From MADRE2 sp964397015 (lineage in GTDB: Bacteria; Desulfobacterota; Desulfobacteria; Desulfobacterales; Desulfobacteraceae): a stretch of 21,759 nt of DNA. The notes below the pieces were generated by a model. It did not search any database. It saw only the letters and a program-made list of their open reading frames with translations, and had not been told where the DNA came from. The DNA is taken from assembly GCA_964397015.1 (NCBI GenBank), contig CAYNHL010000059.1, positions 1 to 21,759 on the forward strand. Direction: 5' to 3'. A program made the translations under genes and the position numbers. Positions 1 through 8,500 of this stretch are shown here, piece after piece; the stretch's first letter is position 1, and every line of letters begins with the position of its first letter.

Positions 1-1
1 C

Positions 2-1795
2 ATGATCCTTGAAATCCAGAACAGGCTGAAAAAAAATATTGCCCCGGAACCTGAAGGAAAAGCGGCAAAGAAGCCCCCTGAAGCTGAACAAAAAAATACA
101 GCGCAACAGCAAAAAGATGAATCCGAAGATCTTGAAAAACCTGTCAAAGAAGACGATACCAAAAGTACAGATTCAGTGCCTGAAGAAAAAAGCCTTATGG
201 ACCCTGTCCAGATTCCCGGTGGAATGTCACTGGAGATCGCATCAGACCTGTTCGGGGCTTTTTTGACCAAGACAGACCAGTTTGACACGGATATATCGGT
301 GGATGATATAAAGGAGACCCTTGTGGATCATGGCATCATCTACGGCATTGTCTCAGATGAAATGATACAGGGCTTTATTTCGTCCAGCGGGTTCAAGACC
401 AAGGCTTTCAGGGTAGCCAGGGGAGTTCGCCCGGTAGAGGGCAGGGATGCCAGGATAGAATATTTTTTCAATACCGATCATCTAAAGGCCGGCGGAATTG
501 ACGAGGAGGGAAAAATCGATTTCAAGGACCGGGGTGAAATCCCCCTGGTTGAAACAGGAACCGTCCTTGCGGAAAAAATCCCGGCCGTTAATGCCAAAAG
601 CGGAAAAAATATCTATGGCGAAGAGATCCTTGCCATTGCGGAGCAGGATGTCCCGTTGAAATTCGATAAAGGGGTCGAGCTGTCGGAAGACGGGCTCAAG
701 CTGCTTGCGACCGTTACTGGATATCCCAAGTTCACCTTGTCCGAAGTGGTGCTCGTAAACGAGGAGTTCGAGGTCAAGGGTGATGTGGACTACGAGACAG
801 GTCATGTATCCTACCCCGGCAATATCACGGTCAAAGGATGCGTTAAAAACGGTTTCAAGGTAAAGGGCAACGATATCAAGGCCAACGAGATAGACGGCGG
901 TATTGTCCACGCCGAGGGCAATGTCACCATTGCCGGGGGCATAAACGAGGCGACCATCTACAGCAAGGGGGATGTCAAGGCCCGTTTCATACATAAATCA
1001 ACCATCCTGAGCATGGGAAATATCCAGGTTGAAAAGGAAATCGTCGATTCCACCCTTGAAAGCCATGGGGCGTTCATGGCCAAAAACGGAAAAATCATTT
1101 CCGGCAGGGTGACGGCTAAGATGGGCATTTTTGCCAGGAACGTGGGAACAGAAACCGCCGCGGCCTGTTTTTTGAAGATTGGCCATGATCCTGTCATGGA
1201 AAAGGAGCTCAAGAAGAACCAGGCATCCAGGGATACCCTTCAAAAGGAGATTGACCAGCTCACGGAGAAACAGGTCGCACTGGATGCTGAGAATAAAAAA
1301 ATACAGCTTAAAATCACTGAATATGCTCATATCCAGGACCGTTCACAGCTCAGGGAACGGGAGATAGCATCAGAACTTGCCGCTATTGAAAAGCCGGAAG
1401 AAAGAAGCGAAAAACAACAGGCCCATGAAACAGAAATCGAGGAATTAAAGGCCAGGGTACAGGAAGCGGAGAAAAGACTTGATGAAAGTTTTGACAGGAG
1501 TGAAGCCCTGGAGGCCGCCATCGGTCAGGTCAAAAGAAAAATCGAGAGTGAACAGGCCAAAATAGAACTGCTGGAAGTTGAAAGAAAAAACCTGGTGGAA
1601 CTGATGAAGTCCAAACCCTCCTATCCCTGTGTGGACGTATCCAGTGTTATCATGCCCGGTACGGTCATTACCGGCAAGCATTCGGACAAAAAGGTACAGG
1701 AGCCCATAAGGAACGCGAAGGTCATGGAAGTGGCGCGTACCCTGGAGGATGGGACACAGACCGGGTCATACGAGATCAAGGTTATGAACAGGTGA
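2..1795 (+). CDS. FapA/DUF342 family polymer-forming protein (possibly 5'-partial)
   Basis: At least 597 residues. An ATG sits at the second base of the window, so no ribosome binding site can be checked and the true N-terminus may lie upstream. Residues 1-65 are a charged, Lys/Glu/Gln-rich low-complexity stretch. Residues about 70-390 match the DUF342/FapA pattern: an N-terminal alpha/beta part followed by a beta-helix-like run of short glycine-containing repeats (VKGDVDYETGHVSYPGNITV, then further V/I-x-G-x-I/V turns). Residues about 395-545 are a long heptad-rich coiled coil, and a short beta-rich C-terminal domain containing PGTVITG follows. Proteins of this family are cytoplasmic and of poorly known function, with some linked to cell-envelope or motility processes. 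The gene ends inside the convergent acyltransferase gene (14-bp antisense overlap), so the two transcripts would collide. The family call is confident; a specific role is not. Confidence 0.8.
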   Translation: MILEIQNRLKKNIAPEPEGKAAKKPPEAEQKNTAQQQKDESEDLEKPVKEDDTKSTDSVPEEKSLMDPVQIPGGMSLEIASDLFGAFLTKTDQFDTDISVDDIKETLVDHGIIYGIVSDEMIQGFISSSGFKTKAFRVARGVRPVEGRDARIEYFFNTDHLKAGGIDEEGKIDFKDRGEIPLVETGTVLAEKIPAVNAKSGKNIYGEEILAIAEQDVPLKFDKGVELSEDGLKLLATVTGYPKFTLSEVVLVNEEFEVKGDVDYETGHVSYPGNITVKGCVKNGFKVKGNDIKANEIDGGIVHAEGNVTIAGGINEATIYSKGDVKARFIHKSTILSMGNIQVEKEIVDSTLESHGAFMAKNGKIISGRVTAKMGIFARNVGTETAAACFLKIGHDPVMEKELKKNQASRDTLQKEIDQLTEKQVALDAENKKIQLKITEYAHIQDRSQLREREIASELAAIEKPEERSEKQQAHETEIEELKARVQEAEKRLDESFDRSEALEAAIGQVKRKIESEQAKIELLEVERKNLVELMKSKPSYPCVDVSSVIMPGTVITGKHSDKKVQEPIRNAKVMEVARTLEDGTQTGSYEIKVMNR

Positions 1796-2690
1796 TGCCG
1801 GCATTTTTTTTCAGGTCATCTATCTTGCGGTCCTTTTCTTCCCAAAGCTTGTTCAGCCAGTCATAAAACCTGGCCTTGAATTCCGGGTCATTGAAATAAT
1901 CCCCCACCAAAGCGGAGTTGATCGGCATCAGCTCAAAGTCGATCGTGATTTTTTTGACCTGCCCGGAAATATACTGCCAGAAGGTAGGCACCGGTCCATG
2001 GTAGACAATGGTCACATTGATGATTTTGTGCAGGCAGTCTCCCATGGCGCTGAGCACAAAGGCGATCCCGCCGGCCCTCGGGATGAGCAGGTTTCGGTAG
2101 GGTGAATTCTGTGCATCGCGCTTTTCAGGTGAAAAACGGGTCCCTTCGATAAAGTTCATTACAGAAACCGGCATGTCCTTGAATTTGCGACAGGCTTTTC
2201 TGGTTCGTTCGAGGTCTTTTCCTTTCAGGTGAGGTTTTTTTGCAACGACCGATTTCGAGTATCTTTTCATGAATGGAAAATCCAGGGCCCACCATGCAAG
2301 TCCCAGGAAAGGAACCCAGATCAATTCTTTTTTCAAAAAAAACTTGAGCATTGGGATCTGCTGGTTCAGGCAGCGCTGAAGCACCAGGATATCGACCCAG
2401 GACTGGTGGTTGGACAACACCAGGTACCACTCTTTTCGGTTGAGTTTTTCCAGGCCCCGGATATCCAGCTCGGTTTTTGAAAACAGCCGGGCATTCAATG
2501 AATTTACACTTATCCAGCAGGCTGCGATGAACACCAGTATACGGTCAATTACAATCCTTACGGGTTTTACCGGAAGCAGAAGTTTGAAAAGGGCCGCAAT
2601 GAACAGAAGGATGCAGAAAAAAACAGTGTTCACCAGGTACATCAGAAATGAAAGGCTTCCCCTGACTGCGGTGGGTAAAAAGTAAAACAT
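1782..2690 (-). CDS. YihG-like PlsC-family acyltransferase (lysophospholipid acyltransferase superfamily)
   Basis: 302 residues. The catalytic NHxxxxD box is present as NHQSWVD (residues about 92-98), followed by the substrate-binding box EGTR in NFIEGTRFSPEKR. The N-terminal 45 residues contain hydrophobic membrane-associating segments. Phrases such as VPFLGLAWW.LDFPFMKRYSK, the GKDLERTR region and the C-terminal LNKLWEEKDR closely resemble what I remember of Escherichia coli YihG, a membrane-bound acyltransferase of the 1-acylglycerol-3-phosphate acyltransferase group. It probably transfers an acyl chain to a glycerolipid at the inner membrane. It lies 8 bp downstream of the sigma-54 activator. 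The activator's TAA stop is part of the TAAGGA that supplies this gene's Shine-Dalgarno, so the two are almost certainly co-transcribed and translationally coupled. This links an acyl-transfer enzyme to the putative regulator of the giant synthase. The natural acyl donor is unknown. Confidence 0.88.
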   Translation of the reverse strand: MFYFLPTAVRGSLSFLMYLVNTVFFCILLFIAALFKLLLPVKPVRIVIDRILVFIAACWISVNSLNARLFSKTELDIRGLEKLNRKEWYLVLSNHQSWVDILVLQRCLNQQIPMLKFFLKKELIWVPFLGLAWWALDFPFMKRYSKSVVAKKPHLKGKDLERTRKACRKFKDMPVSVMNFIEGTRFSPEKRDAQNSPYRNLLIPRAGGIAFVLSAMGDCLHKIINVTIVYHGPVPTFWQYISGQVKKITIDFELMPINSALVGDYFNDPEFKARFYDWLNKLWEEKDRKIDDLKKNAGITCS

Positions 2691-2698
2691 GCGGATCC

Positions 2699-4189
2699 TT
2701 ATGTCTGGTTTTTTATATGGTTCTGGATGTATTTTTTGGTTGTTCTCCGGTCAAGCCCGGTTCTTCTCGCCACTTCCTCGTAAGTTTGAAACCGGTCATA
2801 CAGCAGGGCGCAATACCTTGAAACAAGGGACGAAACACTGATGCTGCAGGACATAATCCCGTTGATAAGCTGTTTTTCCGGGCTTTGGCCAGGCCTTGCC
2901 CTGCCGGATTTTCCCCGGTAGCCTTTTCGCAGCATGATGCTTCTGACGCACTGTTCAAGTTCCCTGACGTTTCCTGGCCAGTGATAATCTTTTCCAAGGA
3001 TTCTGTCAATGATGTCGGCTGTTTTTTTTACAAGCTCATGGTTGTCTTCACCCATCATTTTTTGAATGGTCACGGCCAGAAGATCTTCGAGTTCGGCCGG
3101 GCGTTCCTGTATGCGCCTTGCCAGCGGGGGGACCTCGATGATATCGGAGCACAGGCGGTAGTAGAAGTCGTCCCTGAAGATATTGCCTTCCATGATATCC
3201 TGTTTCGGGCGGTTGGTGGCGGCAATGACCCTCCCGTTGAAGCGGGCCGGCGTGTGTCCGCCCACCGGTGTGAACCGCCTGTCCTGGAGAATCCTGAGCA
3301 GCTTGATCTGAACATGTTCCGGAATTTCGCCTATTTCATCGAGCAGAATGGACCCGTAGGGACTGCAGCGGTCAAAAACTCCCTGGTAATCATCCACCGC
3401 ACCTGTGAAGGCACCTTTTTTATGGCCGAAAAGCTCGGATTCAAGCAGGGTTTCAGGGTACTGTGAAAGATTCAGCGAGCTGAACGCCTTTGTGAAGCTC
3501 TGGGCAAAACAGTTCTGTTTTTCATCGAACGGGATGAACCCGCTCATGCCTATGGCCCTTGCAGCGGTACCTTTTCCGGTGCCTGTCTCCCCGAGAAGCA
3601 GCGTGGAGAAATCCTCCATTTTGTTCCACAGATATTTGTCGTACATTTCCATGTCATGGGTAAATACATTGTACCACAGATGTTCCTTGAGCTCCCGCAT
3701 ACAGCTGCTCTCGCCTGTCAATGTATTTGAAATGAAAAAAAAGGCCCGCCTGAGCTGGTAGGAAAGTGCAAGATAATGAAGTATGGCGGCCGGTTCGAAA
3801 CCGCGCCTGTGGAGCAGCTGCATGGCCTCTGAGGCAAAGGGTACCTTGATGCTGGTATCCTGGGCCTCGATCTGATCCTCGATGAGCCGGTCAAAATCAT
3901 CCCTGAATTTATGGAAAATATCAAAAAGAAATACAATGCGGATTAATTTGCAGTCTTCTCCCTCGTAGGCATGAATGGTGGCCCGGCCCTGGGCCTCGAG
4001 TTGCCGTATGCGACGGTCGATTTCACGAATGCATTGGTTGATGCTTTCTCTTCTCGGTACGGACGGGAACAGGCCGGCGATCTTGAGGTCCAGTTTTTCT
4101 CTCAGGCTGCTGAACGGATTGGCAAAAGCGGCATTGTAAACGGTTTTGTAAAAAAGTCTTTCACTTGAATCCAGGCGTACTGTTTTCAA
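2699..4189 (-). CDS. sigma-54-dependent transcriptional activator (bEBP) with unrecognised N-terminal domain
   Basis: 496 residues from a TTG start, chosen because AGGAGG lies 4 nt upstream. The AAA+ domain is complete: Walker A GETGTGKG (200-207), the sigma-54-contacting GAFTGA loop (259-264), Walker B SILLDEIGE, the FRDDFYYRL arginine-finger region and the YHWPGNVRELE sensor-2 segment. A C-terminal helix-turn-helix (YEEVARRTGLDRRTTKKYI) provides DNA binding. Residues 1-190 show no receiver, GAF or PAS signature that I recognise and are predicted mostly helical, so the signal sensed is unknown. The gene is divergent from the giant synthase gene, whose upstream region contains a -24/-12-like sequence and several palindromes, so that gene is the obvious candidate target. 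The acyltransferase follows in the same operon. The 83-bp palindromic element begins 22 bp upstream of the start codon, so it lies within the leader or promoter of this gene. Confidence 0.93.
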   Translation of the reverse strand: MKTVRLDSSERLFYKTVYNAAFANPFSSLREKLDLKIAGLFPSVPRRESINQCIREIDRRIRQLEAQGRATIHAYEGEDCKLIRIVFLFDIFHKFRDDFDRLIEDQIEAQDTSIKVPFASEAMQLLHRRGFEPAAILHYLALSYQLRRAFFFISNTLTGESSCMRELKEHLWYNVFTHDMEMYDKYLWNKMEDFSTLLLGETGTGKGTAARAIGMSGFIPFDEKQNCFAQSFTKAFSSLNLSQYPETLLESELFGHKKGAFTGAVDDYQGVFDRCSPYGSILLDEIGEIPEHVQIKLLRILQDRRFTPVGGHTPARFNGRVIAATNRPKQDIMEGNIFRDDFYYRLCSDIIEVPPLARRIQERPAELEDLLAVTIQKMMGEDNHELVKKTADIIDRILGKDYHWPGNVRELEQCVRSIMLRKGYRGKSGRARPGQSPEKQLINGIMSCSISVSSLVSRYCALLYDRFQTYEEVARRTGLDRRTTKKYIQNHIKNQT

Positions 4190-4193
4190 TCTT

Positions 4194-4199
4194 CCTCCT
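4194..4199 (-). promoter_or_regulatory. ribosome binding site that decides the TTG start of the sigma-54 activator
   Basis: On the minus strand the sequence reads AGGAGGAAGATTG: a perfect AGGAGG, a 4-nt spacer and then TTG at 4189-4187. No ATG with a comparable Shine-Dalgarno is nearby in frame, so the TTG start is preferred. Confidence 0.75.
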
Positions 4200-4210
4200 G
4201 ATTATTAAGA

Positions 4211-4293
4211 GGGGTCAGGCTTGCATTATTGCGTTTTTGACGTTTGACAAGAAACAATTTTTGATAAAAACACAATAACACAAGCCTGACCCC
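4211..4293. repeat. REP/MITE-like palindromic element, copy 1 (83 bp)
   Basis: Perfect 13-bp terminal inverted repeats GGGGTCAGGCTTG ... CAAGCCTGACCCC flank a 57-bp AT-rich core that contains ACAAGAAACAATTTTTGAT. The reverse complement of copy 2 (21539-21621) has the same length and differs at only a handful of positions. The ends resemble repeats mobilised in trans by REP-associated Y1 transposases (recalled family knowledge); no transposase is in this window. A motif CGAAAGTTGAG follows at 4299-4309, and the same motif occurs near copy 2. The element lies between the activator start codon and the synthase promoter region. Confidence 0.85.
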
Positions 4294-4323
4294 GTTCACG
4301 AAAGTTGAGATATATACAATATT

Positions 4324-4347
4324 TGTATGGGGTAAGTGTATCATACA
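4324..4347. promoter_or_regulatory. inverted repeat TGTATG-N12-CATACA in the divergent intergenic region
   Basis: A perfect 6-bp inverted repeat with a 12-bp spacer lies about 180 bp upstream of the candidate -24 box. The spacing would suit a dimeric regulator binding one helix face, but there is no independent evidence of binding. It could serve either the divergent activator gene or the synthase gene. Confidence 0.3.
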
Positions 4348-4442
4348 GGGCTGAATTGTACAAAATATTTTTAGATACTTTGTTTTTATGGATTATTGCC
4401 TGCAATTGGCATTTTATGTATGAGCTGTATTCATTTTTTGCA

Positions 4443-4468
4443 TTCAAAATTTGAAAATGGAAATTTTG
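4443..4468. promoter_or_regulatory. nested palindromes, candidate enhancer/operator for the synthase promoter
   Basis: TTCAAA-A-TTTGAA (4443-4455) is a perfect 13-bp palindrome. It overlaps a second perfect inverted repeat, CAAAATTT-N8-AAATTTTG (4445-4468). It is centred about 70 bp upstream of the candidate -24 element, in the range where bEBP upstream activating sites are often found. The AT-rich composition raises the chance of coincidence, so this is a candidate only. Confidence 0.35.
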
Positions 4469-4492
4469 ATATTGAACACAGACTTTATTTAA

Positions 4493-4522
4493 CCCTGATT
4501 TCAGGGTGTTGCCCTGCCAGGG
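4493..4522. promoter_or_regulatory. tandem CCCTG/CAGGG palindromes just upstream of the -24 box
   Basis: Two adjacent palindromes share the same half-site: CCCTGA-TT-TCAGGG (4493-4506) and CCCTG-C-CAGGG (4512-4522). They end 4 bp before the TGGCA of the candidate promoter. Four half-sites packed in 30 bp suggest a protein-binding operator, although they could also fold as small hairpins. No T-run follows, so a terminator is unlikely. Confidence 0.35.
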
Positions 4523-4526
4523 ATTC

Positions 4527-4542
4527 TGGCATGAATATTGTA
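4527..4542 (+). promoter_or_regulatory. candidate sigma-54 (-24/-12) promoter for the giant synthase gene
   Basis: TGGCATGAATATTGTA matches the TGGCACG-N4-TTGCA consensus at all defined positions except C to T in the -24 box and GC to GT in the -12 box. Transcription would begin near 4554, giving a leader of about 50 nt. The match fits with the divergent bEBP gene. The altered -12 GC is a real weakness. A second, poorer candidate with GG-N10-GC spacing (TGGATTATTGCCTGCA) lies at 4389-4404. Confidence 0.45.
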
Positions 4543-4560
4543 ATGAAATGGGGAGCACAA

Positions 4561-4599
4561 CCCGGAAAAAGTCCGGGATGACCCTTAATTAATATGGAG
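4561..4599 (+). promoter_or_regulatory. leader hairpin and ribosome binding site of the synthase gene
   Basis: CCCGGA-AAAAG-TCCGGG (4561-4577) forms a perfect 6-bp stem with a 5-nt loop in the predicted leader. It is followed by the Shine-Dalgarno GGAG (4596-4599), 7 nt before the ATG at 4607. The Shine-Dalgarno supports the chosen start; any regulatory role for the hairpin is speculative. Confidence 0.45.
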
Positions 4600-4606
4600 A
4601 CGGTAC

Positions 4607-5566
4607 ATGATAACACGGATACTGACCTCGAGACTGCCATTGATGATTTACAATCCGGTAAAGATATTTGATACAGCCTATTTTGAAAGCATTGCCGATG
4701 CAGGTGCCCTGCCGGTATTTGATACTGAATTTTTAAGTGATGACGATATAGTTGAAAAAGCCGGGCAGTTGTCCCGGCATCCTTTTTTGTTCGGGATACG
4801 GCTGGACAGGCCTGATCCTGAATTGATAAACCGGATTAAAAACAGCCAGTTTGCCAATCTTGACGCTTTGATCGTGCCTTTCGGTTCTCAGGACAAGCCG
4901 TTCGACTCCGGCGGGTTCAATGATACCAGGATTGTCCTGGAAATCAGGGAGGTGGACCTTTCGGACCAGGTTTGCCAGATCGATCCCCATGCCCTGGTTC
5001 TCAGGGGAAATGAAGCCGGCGGGTGGGTATCGGGCTACTCCTCCTTTATTCTCATGCAATGGTACTTGAAGCATACCCGGTACCCGGTATTCATTCACGG
5101 TGGGGTCGGGCGCTACACTGCCGCCGGCCTGTTTGCCGCGGGAGTGTCCGGCCTGGTACTGGATTCACAGGTTCTTTTGACAAACGAGGCGCCTGTTTCC
5201 CCGCGTTTTAAAAAACTTATGGAGACAGTGGAAGAGGGCGATTCGACCGAGATCTCCTTTAACGGTTCAACCATCTACCGGGTGTTTGCAAAGCTGGGTA
5301 CAAAGGTCGTAAAGGATCTCAAACAGCAGGCGGTACTGCTGCTCGATGATCCTCAAGGGAGCCGGAAACTCTACCGGATGATAAGCGAAAAGATAACCGC
5401 CTGTAACCGTGAAGATGTCGAATACGTTCAATCACTGTTTTATCTTGGCCAGGACGGGCTGTTTGCAAAGGATTTTGTAAAAAAGACCGGCAGCCTTTCC
5501 CGGGTGGTTTCAGATCTGTTCACTGATACAGGCGTTTTTTTGGATACAGTGGACCGGTATGATCCG
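4607..5566 (+). other. domain 1: degenerate NPD-like TIM barrel
   Basis: Residues about 1-320 resemble a nitronate monooxygenase/enoyl-reductase barrel: a start such as LPLMIYNPV where the second copy has YPLIQGPM, and the glycine-rich loop NEAGGWVSG (135-143) where active family members carry EAGGH-x-G. The catalytic histidine position is therefore Trp140. The VFIHGGVGRYTAAGLFAAGV segment fits the phosphate-binding part of the barrel. It is probably a structural or regulatory copy rather than an active reductase. Confidence 0.65.
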
Positions 5567-8500
5567 GTTGCCGAAGGATCGGCTTTTGCAAAAGACCAGG
5601 GAACCAGGTATCCTTTGATCCAGGGACCCATGGCCAATATCAGCGACAAGGCGGCATTTGCCGCAAAAGTCCTGGATGAAGGTGCACTGCCGTTTTTTGC
5701 CGTGGGAAGTCTGCCTGCTCCCCTTGCCGATGACATGCTGGCCGCCGGAACCCGTGAAGTGGATCTCTGCGGGGCCGGGCTGGTCGGGATTGAAGCTTTC
5801 AACCCCTTTGTCCGGCAGCATATGGATATGGTGAAAAAGTACAAGGTGCCCTATGCACTGTTCGCAGGCGGGGTGCCGTCCCAGGTAGCAGAACTCGAAG
5901 CCGCCGGGATCAAGACTTACCTTCACACCCCGTCCGTACCCATGATGCACAATGCTTTGGAAAGCGGGTGCAAAAGGTTTATTTTCGAGGGCGGGGAAGC
6001 GGGCGGTCACGTGGGTTCACTTTCCAGCCTCGTATTATGGGAGGCGGCTGTTTCAAAACTCATGGATACGCGAACCGACCTGTCAGATCTTTACCTGGTG
6101 TTTGCCGGCGGCATATCCACCTGTTATGCTTCCTTTTTCATGTCGGGCATGACGTCGATCCTGGCCCAAAAAGGAGCCAGGATAGGGCTGCAGGTCGGTA
6201 CGGCCTACCTGTTTTCAAAGGAAATCGTCGATACCAGCAGCCTTACGTCCCAGTACCAGGAGATCATAATAGAAAAAAACAAAACCGTAGTGGTGGGAAA
6301 AACCGTTGGCCTGGCCTCACGCACGGCTCCTACGCAATTTGCCCGGATGATGCTCAAAACCGAGCAGGACATGATAAAGAAAAAACTCAAACTCGAAGAA
6401 CGCAAGAGGGCCTTTGAAAAGAAAAATATCGGTTCCCTTCTTATCGGTGCCAAGGGATTTCTCCCGGATTTCGACAACCCGGGGCCGGAACACTACAGGT
6501 ATTTCAACGATGTCGACCACCGCGAGAAGGGAAATTTTCTGGTGGGGGACTCTCTGGCTTTTTTCACTGATGTAGTGACTGTACAAGATATTCATACCCG
6601 ATATTTTAAAGGGAAAAGAACCCTTGTTAGAAATTTGAACCAGCTCGAGGTTATAACTTCCCCCCAGAACCAGGTAAATGATGAGATCGCCGTGATCGGA
6701 ATGGGATGCACCCTCCCGGATGCCGGCAATCCGGAAGAATTGTGGGAAAACATCCTGAACAGGAAATATTCCATACGCCCGATGCCCCAAAAGCGCTTCA
6801 ACCGGTCATTGTATTACGATCCCGACCGCACGGCAGAGGATAAATCCTATACAGACCTGGCAGGTTTTGTCGAGGACTATGAATTTGATGCCCAAAGATT
6901 CGGATACATGGACGGCAAGGACAAACGGCTTTCCCGCAGCCAGCAGATGGTGCTGGAAACCGCATACAAAGCGGTTGCAGATGCAGGATACCTGGGTGAT
7001 GACGACAGGCTGACCTGTGATGATCCGGGAAGGACGGCAGTGATCATTGCCACCTGCCTGGGAAATGAACTGGGAAACGAGCTGCAGCTCAAATATTATT
7101 TTCCGGAGCTTGTGTCCATGATGGAAACCATACCGGAATACCAGGCCCTGACAGATGATGAAAAAGCGGCCCTGAAAGCATCGCTGCAGAGCGGTCTTGA
7201 AGAGAACAATCCGGGGTATGACCCGGTGCACGGTATCCTGCTCAATATCGAAGCTTCCAGGATCGCCAGACACCTTGGCATACGGGGCACAAACTACATT
7301 GTCGACGCGGCCTGCGCCTCTTCCTTCACCGCCCTGGATGCGGCGGCCGGTGAACTTTTGTCCGGTGAATACGACCAGGTGATTGTCGGCGGGGTCAATA
7401 CCCACCTGGCTCCGGAATCTTTTATAGGTTTCGCCAAAATGGGCACCCTGTCAGCCAAAGGATCTTTTCCCTTTGATGAGAGGGCCGACGGCTTCATCCT
7501 GGGGGAAGGAGCCGTCATTTTCATGCTCAAGCGCATGAAGGATGCCATCAGGGACAAGGATCGCATTCTCGGGGTGATCAACAGTATAGGATCCAGTTCC
7601 GACGGCAGGGGAAAGGCCATAGCCGCACCCAATCCCGCCGGTCAGAAAATTTGTGTCAAAAGATGTTTCGAAAACCTGAAAAAACCAGTTTCACCTTCCG
7701 ATATCGGTTTCATAGAAGCCCACGGCACCTCCACTACCATAGGAGACAAGGCAGAGCTCGAGACCCTGGTGCAGACATATAACGGCAGCAGGGCAGGGAT
7801 CAGTTCCATTAAATCCCAGATCGGCCACCTTCTCGGGTGTGCCGGCTCAGCCGGCCTGATCAAGGCTGTACTGGCTGTCAACAAGGGTGTCCTGCCGCCC
7901 AACGGCGGCTTTGAAGCATTGTCAGGAAACCATGACATGACAGGGTCCGGTCTTTATATAATCAAGGACCCTGCACCCTGGGAATCACCTGCCGGCATTT
8001 CCCGCAAGGCCGGGATTTCATCCTACGGGTTCGGCGGTATAAATTACCACATGATCCTGGAACAGATGACAGAATCCTATGAGCCGGTGCCCAGGAAAAT
8101 TTTTTCAGATACAGGTTATGATTTCAATGATGACCGTATCGTGATCGCGGGGCTTGGCGTTTTTCTGCCCGGAGCTGACAATTGTGACCGCTTCTGGGAA
8201 AAACTGCAGTCCGGTGAAAAACAGCTGTCATCTATCCCCAAAGAACATTTTGACAATGATGCCTATGCGGCCATGGATCCTAAATCCTTTTATTACCTGC
8301 CAAAGGTCAAGGCAGGTGTGGTAAAGGATTATAAATTTGACAACCTTAAATACAGGATGCCCCCTAAAATGGTGCGCTCCATTGAAAGGGGACAGCTTTT
8401 CGGCCTCGAGGCCGCCGGCGAGGCTATCCAAAGCTCAGGGCTCGATGCCCTCCTGGAGAGCGGCAACAGGATTGGGGTCATCCTGGGCACCATTGCAGGA

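Noticed and set aside
1795..1811. ATGCCGGCAT palindrome followed by a T-run after the FapA-like gene
   Set aside because: The palindrome leaves only a 3-bp stem once a loop is allowed, and the sequence is coding for the convergent acyltransferase. It is too weak to call a terminator.
4389..4404. TGGATTATTGCCTGCA as a sigma-54 promoter
   Set aside because: It has the GG-N10-GC spacing but poor identity elsewhere and would give a leader of about 190 nt. The 4527-4542 site fits better, though this one is not excluded.
4226..4581. Open frames on both strands in the synthase upstream region
   Set aside because: They lack credible start signals, run through the palindromic element or promoter palindromes, and have compositions unlike proteins. 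The region is better read as regulatory.
5510..6010. Long minus-strand and alternate-frame open frames inside the synthase gene
   Set aside because: They are shadows of a strongly conserved coding frame, with no ribosome binding sites and no recognisable motifs. The same holds for similar frames across the window.
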